A stretch of DNA of 6,626 bases, taken from positions 1 to 6,626 of the forward strand of contig JAISNB010000186.1 of NCBI GenBank assembly GCA_031276435.1, given 5' to 3'. A program made the translations under genes and the position numbers. How positions within the stretch are numbered: position 1 is the first letter of the stretch; every line of letters begins with the position of its first letter. Under the pieces are notes generated by a model, which was not told the origin of the DNA, did no database searches, and saw only the letters and a list, made by a program, of their open reading frames with translations. This stretch comes from Burkholderiaceae bacterium. Its GTDB lineage: Bacteria > Pseudomonadota > Gammaproteobacteria > Burkholderiales > Burkholderiaceae_C. Positions 1 through 5,566 of this stretch are shown one piece after another.

Positions 1-395
1 TCCAGTGTGGAGGTGAATGCCGTCATCACGTTGTCCAGCGCCATTTCCTGCATGGCGCGGGGGCTGAGCCAGCCAGCGCCGCAGCCAAGCTGCCAGCCCA
101 GGTTGGCCCAGTCCATCGCAACCACTTGCTGCCAGGCCATGCCGCGCGAGAACGCCGTGATCCAGGCGGCCTGGAAGGCTTCCAGTTTTTCGGAACCCAT
201 GCGCATGAATTCGCGCTGGTCGCGCCCGCTGGGCACGGGGTCGACCAGCGCCATGCGCGCCACGCGGTAGGCCACCACCTGGGGCGTGCCCCAGGCCAGG
301 GCGGCTGATTCGCGGGTCAATTCAACCTGTTGTTCCATCCATGGGTTGCTCGGTTTGTCGTGTACCACTTTTTTGTCCTGTCGCGCATTGCGCAT
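1..395 (-). CDS. Polyhydroxyalkanoate granule-associated phasin (5' part, C-terminus outside window)
   Basis: The frame is open from about position 413 down to base 1 with no stop, so only the N-terminal part (about 131 residues from the start chosen here) is present. The visible protein contains VARMALVDPVPSGRDQREF followed by MRMGSEKLEAF. This matches the 'RTxRMA..GPxPSxRDRREFxLMGxEKxEA' pattern I know from betaproteobacterial granule-associated phasins, small amphipathic proteins coating carbon-storage PHB/PHA granules. Three in-frame ATGs are possible, at 413, 395 and 338. I prefer 395 because residues NPWMEQ just before and at the 338 start resemble the conserved 'NPW' N-terminus of the family. 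None has a strong Shine-Dalgarno sequence, so the start is uncertain. It lies downstream of the hydrolase gene in the same direction, with 73 nt between them. Tryptophans are frequent, as in other members. The family call is fairly firm; its exact role in granule size or number is inferred. Confidence 0.72.
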   Translation of the reverse strand, partial: MRNARQDKKVVHDKPSNPWMEQQVELTRESAALAWGTPQVVAYRVARMALVDPVPSGRDQREFMRMGSEKLEAFQAAWITAFSRGMAWQQVVAMDWANLGWQLGCGAGWLSPRAMQEMALDNVMTAFTSTL

Positions 396-453
396 GCTCA
401 AATGTGGGCGCATTATGCGTTTTTCAGGCAAAAATGAATAGGAAATAATTCAC

Positions 454-470
454 AAAAACCGGGTTTTTTT
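454..470 (-). terminator. Possible weak terminator after the hydrolase gene
   Basis: Directly after the hydrolase stop codon, the minus strand reads AAAAACCCGGTTTTT. This is a 7-bp inverted repeat with almost no loop that ends in five T. The stem is mostly A-T and the palindrome abuts the stop codon, so it would be a poor terminator. Partial read-through into the phasin gene is possible. Confidence 0.25.
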
Positions 471-1095
471 ACTTGATCAGGGCCTGGATGGCCTTGAAAC
501 GGGGGTGCTGGGCCGTGCGCAGCCACTCAAAGAGCACCATTTCCGTGGTGAGCAGCTCGCACCCGGCGGCGGCCATGCGGTCGTAGGCGGCGTCGCGGTT
601 GCGCTCGGTGCGGGAGCCGCAGGCGTCGGTGACGACCCACACGTCCCATTCCCGCGCGGTCAGTTCCAGCGCGGTTTGCATCAGGCAAACGTGTGTTTCG
701 CAACCGGCCAGCACCAGCGCGCCGCGTTCGGGTTCAGCCGGTGGCGGCGCGCGCCGCAGGTGTTTGGGCAGGCTGCGCGCGTTGCCGCCCTGCGATTGCG
801 CGGCGGCAGCGGCGGGCTTGGGGCTTTGCTGCTCCAGCAGCGGCGAGAGGACGGCCTCGGCGCTGAAACTCATTTTGGCGATGCGCTGGTCGCACAGGCA
901 GGCCAGTTCAGGCAGGGTGTCGCCCAGTTTGGCGGGGTTCTGCTCGGTGGCCCATACGGGCACAGACAGCTCGCGCGCGGCCTGCGCCAGCCGCGTGGCA
1001 TTTTTGATGGTGGCGTCGGCGTCGGCCATGGCGGGCATCAGGCGCGCCTGGTAGTCAACAAGAATCAGGATGGAGTCGTCGGCGTCAAGCAGCAT
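469..1095 (-). CDS. Isochorismatase-family cysteine hydrolase (ISOC1/ISOC2-like)
   Basis: This is a predicted cytoplasmic cysteine hydrolase of 208 residues. The family triad is visible: Asp14 in LILVDYQ, Lys74 in IAKMSFSA and Cys137 in AGCETHVCLMQTAL. The segment VVTDACGSR and the C-terminal HPRFKAIQALIK resemble human ISOC1/ISOC2 and bacterial relatives more than EntB or PhzD. True isochorismatases of the EntB/PhzD type lack the catalytic Cys, so a role in 2,3-dihydroxybenzoate synthesis is unlikely; the natural substrate is unknown. I start at 1095 because AAGG sits 7 nt upstream. An in-frame ATG at 1101 would add two residues but has that AAGG almost touching it. Residues about 88-125 form an Ala/Pro/Gln/Arg-rich insert between the Lys and Cys regions that typical relatives lack. 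A likely terminator separates the gene from the iron-transport operon, so co-transcription with it is doubtful. Confidence 0.85.
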   Translation of the reverse strand: MLLDADDSILILVDYQARLMPAMADADATIKNATRLAQAARELSVPVWATEQNPAKLGDTLPELACLCDQRIAKMSFSAEAVLSPLLEQQSPKPAAAAAQSQGGNARSLPKHLRRAPPPAEPERGALVLAGCETHVCLMQTALELTAREWDVWVVTDACGSRTERNRDAAYDRMAAAGCELLTTEMVLFEWLRTAQHPRFKAIQALIK

Positions 1096-1203
1096 GGGCA
1101 TACCTTGGGTGGGGGATCGGGATGAATGGGGGTGAGTGCGCCGCGTTTTGCGGCAGGCGCGCGTGAGGGGTAGCCAGCGCGCGGCCCATTTTGCGCCGAA
1201 AGC

Positions 1204-1231
1204 AAAAAAACCGTGCTGCGCATGATGCACG
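1204..1231 (-). terminator. Candidate rho-independent terminator of the iron-transport operon
   Basis: On the minus strand CGTGC (1231-1227) pairs with GCACG (1216-1212) around a 10-nt loop. One G and then seven consecutive T (1210-1204) follow. It lies 67-94 nt after the ATPase stop codon and before the hydrolase gene. The 5-bp stem is short, but the T-run is long and correctly placed. I infer that it ends the siderophore-transport transcript. Confidence 0.5.
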
Positions 1232-1274
1232 CGATGCGCGTGGCGCGCGGCAAAGCGCCACCCGCGTGCGCTCC

Positions 1275-1290
1275 GGGCCGGGCGGGCGGG
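1275..1290 (+). other. G-quadruplex-type motif just past the ATPase stop codon
   Basis: The plus strand reads GGGCCGGGCGGGCGGG, four G3 runs separated by loops of 2, 1 and 1 nt. It begins 8 nt beyond the ATPase stop codon. This strand is the template for the minus-strand genes, so the mRNA is C-rich here and any quadruplex would form in DNA. The match to the G3N1-7 pattern is exact; that it folds or matters is inference. Confidence 0.4.
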
Positions 1291-1297
1291 CCGCCGC

Positions 1298-2059
1298 TTA
1301 TCCGTAGAACAGGCACAGCCGTTTGCCTTGCGGCATTTGCTGCACCGTGATGTCCATTTGATACAGGTCGCTGAGCACGTCTTCGCGGATGACTTCTTCG
1401 GTGCTGCCGCTGCAAAAGAGTTTGCCTTGGCGCAGCGCGACGATGGAGTCGGAGTACCAGGAGGCGAAGTTGATGTCGTGCAGCACCATGATGATGGTTT
1501 TGCCAAAGTCGTGGCTGATGCGGCGCATGAGTTTCATCATGCTGGCCGCGTGCGGCATGTCCAGGTTGTTCAGCGGCTCGTCCAGCAGCACGTAGTCCGT
1601 GTCCTGGCACAGCACCATGGCCACAAAGGCGCGCTGGCGCTGCCCGCCTGAAAGTTCGTCCAGATAGCGTTCGGTCAGATCCTGCATGTCCAGATAGGCG
1701 ATGGCGCGCTCCACGTGCTCCTTGTCGGCCAGCGTGGGGCGGCCCCGGGAGTGCGGGTAGCGCCCGAAGGTCACCAGATCGCGCACGGTCAGGCGCGAGG
1801 CCAGCGCGTTGTCCTGCCGCAAGATGGCCAGATGGCGGGCCAACTGGTCGCTGGGCGTGGTGCCAATGTCCATGCCGTCCACGGTGACGACGCCCGAATC
1901 CTTGGTGTACAGGCGGCTGATGACCATGAGCAGCGTGGTCTTGCCCGCGCCATTGGGGCCGATGATGGAGGTCACGCTGCCCTTGGGGAAGGTCACGCTC
2001 ACATCGTCGAGCACCGTGGTTTTGCCATATCGCTTGCAAACATGTTGCGTCACTATCAT
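1298..2059 (-). CDS. ceuD: Ferric-siderophore ABC transporter, ATP-binding subunit
   Basis: This 253-residue protein is the cytoplasmic ATPase that powers siderophore import through the two permeases upstream. All ABC motifs are intact: Walker A GPNGAGKT (34-41), Q-loop Gln82, signature LSGGQRQR (136-143), Walker B YVLLDEP (156-162), D-loop NNLD (164-167) and switch His194 in VLHDINFAS. Stretches such as VTFGRYPHSRGR, QDTDYVLLDEPLNNLDM and HDINFASWYSD closely follow Bacillus YclP and the CeuD/VctC group, which serve catecholate or petrobactin-type siderophores. This supports ferric catecholate import over vitamin B12 or haem import. The start at 2059 overlaps the TGA of the preceding permease (ATGA), which implies translational coupling; GAGG and GAAG lie upstream as weak ribosome-binding sequences. 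The length is normal for the family. The symbol is assigned by similarity recalled from memory, not by a search. Confidence 0.93.
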   Translation of the reverse strand: MIVTQHVCKRYGKTTVLDDVSVTFPKGSVTSIIGPNGAGKTTLLMVISRLYTKDSGVVTVDGMDIGTTPSDQLARHLAILRQDNALASRLTVRDLVTFGRYPHSRGRPTLADKEHVERAIAYLDMQDLTERYLDELSGGQRQRAFVAMVLCQDTDYVLLDEPLNNLDMPHAASMMKLMRRISHDFGKTIIMVLHDINFASWYSDSIVALRQGKLFCSGSTEEVIREDVLSDLYQMDITVQQMPQGKRLCLFYG

Positions 2060-3024
2060 CGTGCACTTCGCCTCAGAATCAGGATCAGGAAGGTGATGCC
2101 GCCCGTGAATTCGATGATGATGCTCAGGGCGGTATCGAAGCTGAACACGCGCTCAAGCACCACCTGCCCGCCCACCAGGCAGATGATGCCCAGCAGCACG
2201 GCCGCTGGCAGCACGGTGGCATGGCGCTCGGCGCCGACCAGCGCCCGCGCCAGAGAAGCCACCAGCAAGCCGAAAAAGGTAATCGGCCCGACCAGCGCCG
2301 TAGAGACCGAAACCTGCACCGACACCAGCATCAGCACCAGCAGCACCGTGCGGCGATACGGCAGCCCCAGATTGATGGCGGTGTAGCGCCCGAGGCCAAG
2401 CACATCCAGCGCGGGCGCCATGCGCCAGCCCAGCACGGTCAGCAGCGCCACAATCACCGCCGATATGCCGAGCAAGGTGGGTTCCACGCTGTTGAAGCTG
2501 GCGAAAAAGCGGTCTTGCAGCACCATGAACTCGTTGGGATCGAGCACGCGCTGCATGAAACTGGTCAGGCTGCGAAAGAAGATGCCGAACACGATTCCCA
2601 CCAGCACCACCAGATGCAGGCTGCGCGCCTCGGCGCCGAAAAGCCAACGAAACAGCAGGATGGAGAGAAAAACCATGACGCCCACGTTGAGCGCGAACAG
2701 CAGCCGCGCATCCATGCTGAAAACCTGTTGCGATCCGAAAAAGAACACCAGCAGCGTCTGGATCAGCAGGTACAGCGCGTCAAACCCCATGATGGAAGGC
2801 GTCAGAATGCGATTGCCCGTCACCGTTTGGAACAGCACGGTAGACACCGCGATGGCATACGCCACCAGCACCAGAGCGGCCAGCTTGAGACCACGAAACG
2901 GCAGCACAAACGCCCAGTTGCCCCTGGCGCCCCAGACCATGAAAACCGCCATGGCGACCAGGGCCAAAGCGGCCAGCAGGCAAAGAACTGCCCTGGGGCG
3001 CGCGCGCGGCGACAGCGTGACCAT
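2056..3024 (-). CDS. ceuC: Ferric-siderophore ABC transporter, second permease subunit (FecCD family)
   Basis: This 322-residue hydrophobic inner-membrane protein forms, with the neighbouring permease, the translocation channel for the ferric siderophore. It begins with a short basic segment (SPRARPR) followed by repeated hydrophobic helices, consistent with the 8-10 spans usual for BtuC/FecCD proteins. Segments such as VLFQTVTGNRILTPSIMGFD, LDPNEFMVLQDRFFASFN and LVGPITFFGLLVASLAR resemble the YclO/CeuC/VctG branch. The position normally occupied by the PHxxR motif of FecCD proteins reads LVASLAR, as expected for this branch. The gene starts 6 nt after the first permease stops and overlaps the ATPase start by 4 nt, so the three are almost certainly one translationally coupled unit. 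The ATG at 3024 has GAGCGGAT directly upstream as a modest ribosome-binding sequence. Length and ends fit the family with nothing missing. Confidence 0.92.
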   Translation of the reverse strand: MVTLSPRARPRAVLCLLAALALVAMAVFMVWGARGNWAFVLPFRGLKLAALVLVAYAIAVSTVLFQTVTGNRILTPSIMGFDALYLLIQTLLVFFFGSQQVFSMDARLLFALNVGVMVFLSILLFRWLFGAEARSLHLVVLVGIVFGIFFRSLTSFMQRVLDPNEFMVLQDRFFASFNSVEPTLLGISAVIVALLTVLGWRMAPALDVLGLGRYTAINLGLPYRRTVLLVLMLVSVQVSVSTALVGPITFFGLLVASLARALVGAERHATVLPAAVLLGIICLVGGQVVLERVFSFDTALSIIIEFTGGITFLILILRRSAR

Positions 3025-3030
3025 ATCCGC

Positions 3031-3990
3031 TCAATTCCTCACTGGCTGGCGCAGCAGCAGATACAGGAAAACCGCGCTGCCCACCACGCCCACCACGGTG
3101 GCGATGGGAATCTCGTAGGGCATGCGCACAACGCGCCCCACGATGTCGCAGCCCAGCACGAAAACGGCCCCCATCACCGCCACCCAGGGCACGCAGCGGC
3201 GCATGTTGTCGCCAAACAGCAGGCTGATGATGTTGGGGACGATCAGCCCCAGAAAGGGAATCATCCCCACCGTGACCACCACGACCGCCGACACCATGGA
3301 GACAATCACCAGCCCCAGCCGGATCACGTGGCGGTAATTCAGGCCCAGATTGGTGGTGAAGTCCTGCCCCATGCCCGCCACCGTAAAGCGGTCAGCCGCC
3401 AGATAAGCCACCGCCGCCATGACAAAGCCCACCCACAGCAACTCGTAGCGCCCGCTGAGCACGCCTGAGAAATCCCCCATGGTCCACGCCAGCAGGGTGG
3501 GCAGCAAATCGAAGCGGTAGGCAAAAAAAGTCGTGATGGCGCCAATCACGCCGCTGAGCATGATGCCGATGAGCGGCACCAGCAGCACATCGTGCAGCGG
3601 CGCCATGCGCAAAATGCGCAGGAAAACAGCCGTGCCGACAATGGCGAACACGGTGGCCACCAGCATCTTGCCCATCACCGGCATGCCCGGCGCGAGCAGG
3701 GTCACCACCAGCAGCCCCATGCTGGCCGACTCCATCGTCCCCGCCGTGGAAGGCTCCACAAAACGGTTGCGCACCATCATCTGCATGATGAGTCCGGCAA
3801 TGGCCATGGACGAGCCAGCCAGCACCAGCGCCAGCGTGCGCGGAATGCGACTGGTCTTGAGCACAAGCAGCGCGTTCTCGTCCAGGTTGCCGCTCAAAAG
3901 GCCCGCGGGCGTCACATTCGCCACGCCAATGAACAGGCTGCACGCGGCCAGCACCAGACCCACCAGAACGGCCAGCAAAAGCCCCTTCAT
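3031..3990 (-). CDS. ceuB: Ferric-siderophore ABC transporter, first permease subunit (FecCD family)
   Basis: This 319-residue polytopic inner-membrane permease is the partner of the adjacent ceuC-like protein. Recognisable blocks include SRIPRTLALVLAGSSMAIAG, LIMQMMVRNRFVEPSTAGT, FAYRFDLLPTLLAWTMGDFS, SGRYELLWVGF and, near residues 242-262, GMIPFLGLIVPNIISLLFGD. These match the YclN/CeuB/VctD type, in which the usual PHxxR of FecCD permeases is replaced by PN-containing sequence. I start at the ATG at 3990 (MKGLLLAVLVGLVL). Relatives begin directly at this hydrophobic helix, and the frame upstream to 4128 encodes only a basic, Gly/Ala-rich stretch unlike the family. The ribosome-binding site is weak (ACAGGC immediately before ATG), and a strong palindrome at 3995-4016 ends 4 nt from the start codon, which may limit translation. 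The gene is separated from the binding-protein gene by 228 nt but from the next permease by only 6. Confidence 0.92.
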   Translation of the reverse strand: MKGLLLAVLVGLVLAACSLFIGVANVTPAGLLSGNLDENALLVLKTSRIPRTLALVLAGSSMAIAGLIMQMMVRNRFVEPSTAGTMESASMGLLVVTLLAPGMPVMGKMLVATVFAIVGTAVFLRILRMAPLHDVLLVPLIGIMLSGVIGAITTFFAYRFDLLPTLLAWTMGDFSGVLSGRYELLWVGFVMAAVAYLAADRFTVAGMGQDFTTNLGLNYRHVIRLGLVIVSMVSAVVVVTVGMIPFLGLIVPNIISLLFGDNMRRCVPWVAVMGAVFVLGCDIVGRVVRMPYEIPIATVVGVVGSAVFLYLLLRQPVRN

Positions 3991-3994
3991 GCCT

Positions 3995-4016
3995 GTGCGC
4001 CCGCGCGCGGGCACAC
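3995..4016 (-). promoter_or_regulatory. Strong palindrome just upstream of the first permease start codon
   Basis: Positions 3999-4012 read GCCCGCGCGCGGGC, a perfect 14-nt palindrome. After one mismatch pair (3998/4013) the symmetry continues with GTG (3995-3997) and CAC (4014-4016). In the transcript this gives a very GC-rich hairpin ending 4 nt before the AUG at 3990, where the ribosome-binding site should be. I infer a translational brake or an mRNA end-protecting stem between the binding-protein and permease cistrons. There is no T-run after it, so it is not a classical terminator. Confidence 0.45.
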
Positions 4017-4036
4017 GCCCGCCGCGCCAATTGGCC

Positions 4037-4053
4037 GCCCCGGCGGACGGGGC
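4037..4053 (-). repeat. GC-rich hairpin in the spacer between binding-protein and permease genes
   Basis: GCCCCG (4037-4042) and CGGGGC (4048-4053) form a perfect 6-bp stem with a 5-nt loop. The neighbouring GCCAATTGGC (4026-4035) is a separate perfect 10-bp palindrome. Neither is followed by a T-run in the direction of transcription. With the palindrome at 3995-4016 they make the 228-nt spacer highly structured. The rest of the spacer has A- and T-rich tracts and no convincing gene. Confidence 0.35.
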
Positions 4054-4218
4054 CATCCGAAAAAGCGGTTTTGTTTTTGTCTTTGCACCATCCGGGAACA
4101 CTCTGTGGCTTGCTGCCGCCCCGGGCACTGCTGCCAGAAGCGACGCTTTTGCTTTTTTTACGCTTGCTCTTGCGCCAGCACAGCGCGCGCGCCATGCGGG
4201 GCAAAAAAGGAACTGACT

Positions 4219-5220
4219 TTAACGCGCCGCCGCCGTCGCTGCTGGCGCGCCAGCGGCGGCTGCGCCCAGTGCCGCGCCCACATCGTCCAGCAACAGGTTG
4301 ATGGCCTGAATGCCCGAGAAAGAAACGTAGGCCGCGCTCGGATTCAGATAAACAATGCGCTTTTCCTTCCAGACTTTGGTGCGGTGCATCAGCGCGTTGT
4401 CCAGCACCTTTTGCGCGGCCTGTCCCTTGCTTTGCCCGACGCCCGCGTCGCGGTCGATGACGAACATCCAGTCGGGATTTTTTTGCAGGATGTATTCAAA
4501 CGAAACAATATCGCCCCCATGGAAGCGGTCGTCAATGCCCGCTTCCACCGTCTTCAAGCCAAGCACCGTGTGCAACCAGCCCACGCGAGAGGTCGGCCCA
4601 TACGCGCCCACCTTGCCAGCGTTGGTCACCAGAACCAGCGCCGTGCCAGCGTCCCTGGCAAGCGCCTTGACCTTCTCGAACCGGGCATCCAGCGCGGTGT
4701 TCAACTCCTGCGCCCTGGCCTGGCGGCCAAACAGCTTGCCCAGCGTGAGCACATTGGCCTTGATGCTCCCGATGGGGTCCTCCTTGTCCGTCGTCAGATC
4801 CAGCGCGGGCAGAATGCGCGACAACTGATCGTACTTGCCCGCCGAGCGCCCGCCGATGATGATCAAATCGGCCTGCGCGGCGTTGATGGCTTCGTAATCC
4901 GGCTCGAACAAGGTGCCAATCTTCAGATACCTGCCGTCCGTGTACCTGGTCATGTAGGCAGGCAAATTGCCGCCGGGCACCCCGGCCACGGGCACATCCA
5001 GCGCCATCAGGATGTCCAGCGCGCTCGGATCCATCACCAGCACCTTCTGCGGCGCTTTCTCCAGAGTCAACACGCCCCGCGCGTGCGGGACCGTGATCTT
5101 GCCGGAACACGCCTCCTTGGTGCCGCATTTCCCGTCCTGCGCCAGCGCGGCGGCCTGTCCAAAAAGCAGCATCAACGCAAGCGCAAGCGCCAGCGGCCAC
5201 GACAACAATCTCTTCAGCAT
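4219..5220 (-). CDS. ceuE: Periplasmic ferric-catecholate siderophore-binding protein
   Basis: This 333-residue soluble receptor captures ferric siderophore in the periplasm and delivers it to the permeases. The start at 5220 is set by an AAGGAG 8 nt upstream. Residues 1-27 form a classic Sec signal peptide with a basic start, a Leu/Ala-rich core and a probable cut after Ala-Leu-Ala27. The first Cys (32) lies beyond the core in no lipobox, so it is probably not a lipoprotein. The protein resembles YclQ/CeuE: FEPDYEAINAAQADLIIIGG, GAYGPTSRVGWLHTVLG, HGGDIVSFEYILQKNPD, FVIDRDAGVGQ. His234 and Tyr298 fall where CeuE has its two iron-ligating side chains, and Arg125, Arg212 and Arg257 fit the three pocket arginines; spacings agree closely with my memory of CeuE (His227, Tyr288, Arg118/205/249). 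Cys32 and Cys38 could form a disulphide. The tail (about 316-333) is alanine-rich and lacks family similarity. It is the first gene of the operon, behind a putative Fur site. Confidence 0.93.
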   Translation of the reverse strand: MLKRLLSWPLALALALMLLFGQAAALAQDGKCGTKEACSGKITVPHARGVLTLEKAPQKVLVMDPSALDILMALDVPVAGVPGGNLPAYMTRYTDGRYLKIGTLFEPDYEAINAAQADLIIIGGRSAGKYDQLSRILPALDLTTDKEDPIGSIKANVLTLGKLFGRQARAQELNTALDARFEKVKALARDAGTALVLVTNAGKVGAYGPTSRVGWLHTVLGLKTVEAGIDDRFHGGDIVSFEYILQKNPDWMFVIDRDAGVGQSKGQAAQKVLDNALMHRTKVWKEKRIVYLNPSAAYVSFSGIQAINLLLDDVGAALGAAAAGAPAATAAAR

Positions 5221-5228
5221 CAGAATCT

Positions 5229-5234
5229 CTCCTT
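5229..5234 (-). promoter_or_regulatory. Shine-Dalgarno sequence of the binding-protein gene
   Basis: The minus strand reads AAGGAG here, followed by 8 nt and then ATG at 5220. It is the best ribosome-binding site in the window and decides the start against the longer open frame that reaches 5388. Confidence 0.8.
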
Positions 5235-5291
5235 GTGACATCAACACAGTTGCCGCCCCGCAAACCGCCTGAACGCAAAACCCGCCGCCTC

Positions 5292-5369
5292 TTATGCGTG
5301 CAGCGGCGCCTGAGGCGCCTTGCCCTGAATGCGCGGCCAATCGCCACCACCACCGGGTTTGCCATCCAT
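5292..5369 (-). other. Possible 25-codon leader ORF in the 5' untranslated region of the iron operon
   Basis: Between the putative promoter and the binding-protein gene the minus strand holds ATG...TAA encoding MDGKPGGGGDWPRIQGKAPQ and five more residues, ending 71 nt before the binding-protein start. It has no good ribosome-binding site and no similarity that I recognise. The sequence also contains a perfect inverted repeat, GGCGCC-TGA-GGCGCC (5305-5319). It may be chance coding in a GC-rich leader, so I list it only because the leader is long (about 170 nt) and otherwise unexplained. Confidence 0.18.
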
Positions 5370-5396
5370 CCAGCAGTTCACGGAACACCCGGCGGC

Positions 5397-5420
5397 ATTA
5401 TAAACAAGAATCGTTATCAA
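5397..5420 (-). promoter_or_regulatory. Putative Fur-regulated promoter of the siderophore-transport operon
   Basis: On the minus strand TATAAT (5402-5397) is a perfect -10 hexamer. Just upstream TGATAACGATTCTTG (5419-5405) matches 10 of 14 informative positions of the 7-1-7 Fur consensus TGATAATnATTATCA. The -35 is weak at standard spacing: TTGATA (5420-5415) is only 12 nt from the -10. The site faces the binding-protein gene, the first gene of an iron importer, and stands out as the only A/T-rich stretch in its surroundings. Fur bound with Fe2+ would cover the promoter and shut the operon when iron is plentiful. The motif is seen in the sequence; the regulation is inferred. Confidence 0.6.
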
Positions 5421-5566
5421 TAACTTTGCCACCTGGACCAGCCCTTGCCGCGCGTCCGGGCGGCCAACACTTGGCAGCCTGGCGGCGGCAGGCTTTGTTC
5501 TTGCGCGCCCGCTTGCCAGCAGCATAGGTATCTACACGGGAGATCGAACAAAAAACCGGCAAAGCA

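Noticed and set aside
469..1095. Assignment of the hydrolase as a siderophore-synthesis isochorismatase (EntB-type)
   Set aside because: The catalytic Cys is present, there is no aryl-carrier domain and no other synthesis gene is nearby; the ends match ISOC1/2-type hydrolases.
505..1125. Plus-strand frame of about 206 codons opposite the hydrolase
   Set aside because: It is an exact antisense shadow of a gene with an intact catalytic triad; the product is Gly/Ala/Arg-rich with no recognisable domain.
3991..4128. N-terminal extension of the first permease to 4128
   Set aside because: The extra residues are basic and Gly/Ala-rich, unlike relatives that begin at the first membrane helix, and they would run through the palindrome at 3995-4016.
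3392..4204. Minus-strand frame starting with a Lys/Arg-rich peptide in the 228-nt spacer
   Set aside because: Most of it overlaps the permease in another frame and has the His/Gly/Ala-rich composition of a shadow; the spacer part alone has no ribosome-binding site or recognisable domain.
2221..5238. Long plus-strand open frames (2221-3468 and 3592-5238)
   Set aside because: They are antisense to clear transporter genes and rich in His, Gln and Arg, the usual shadow composition opposite GC-rich membrane-protein genes.
5221..5388. N-terminal extension of the binding-protein frame to 5388
   Set aside because: The extension encodes a non-family stretch before the signal peptide, while the ATG at 5220 has a well-placed AAGGAG and begins a textbook signal sequence.
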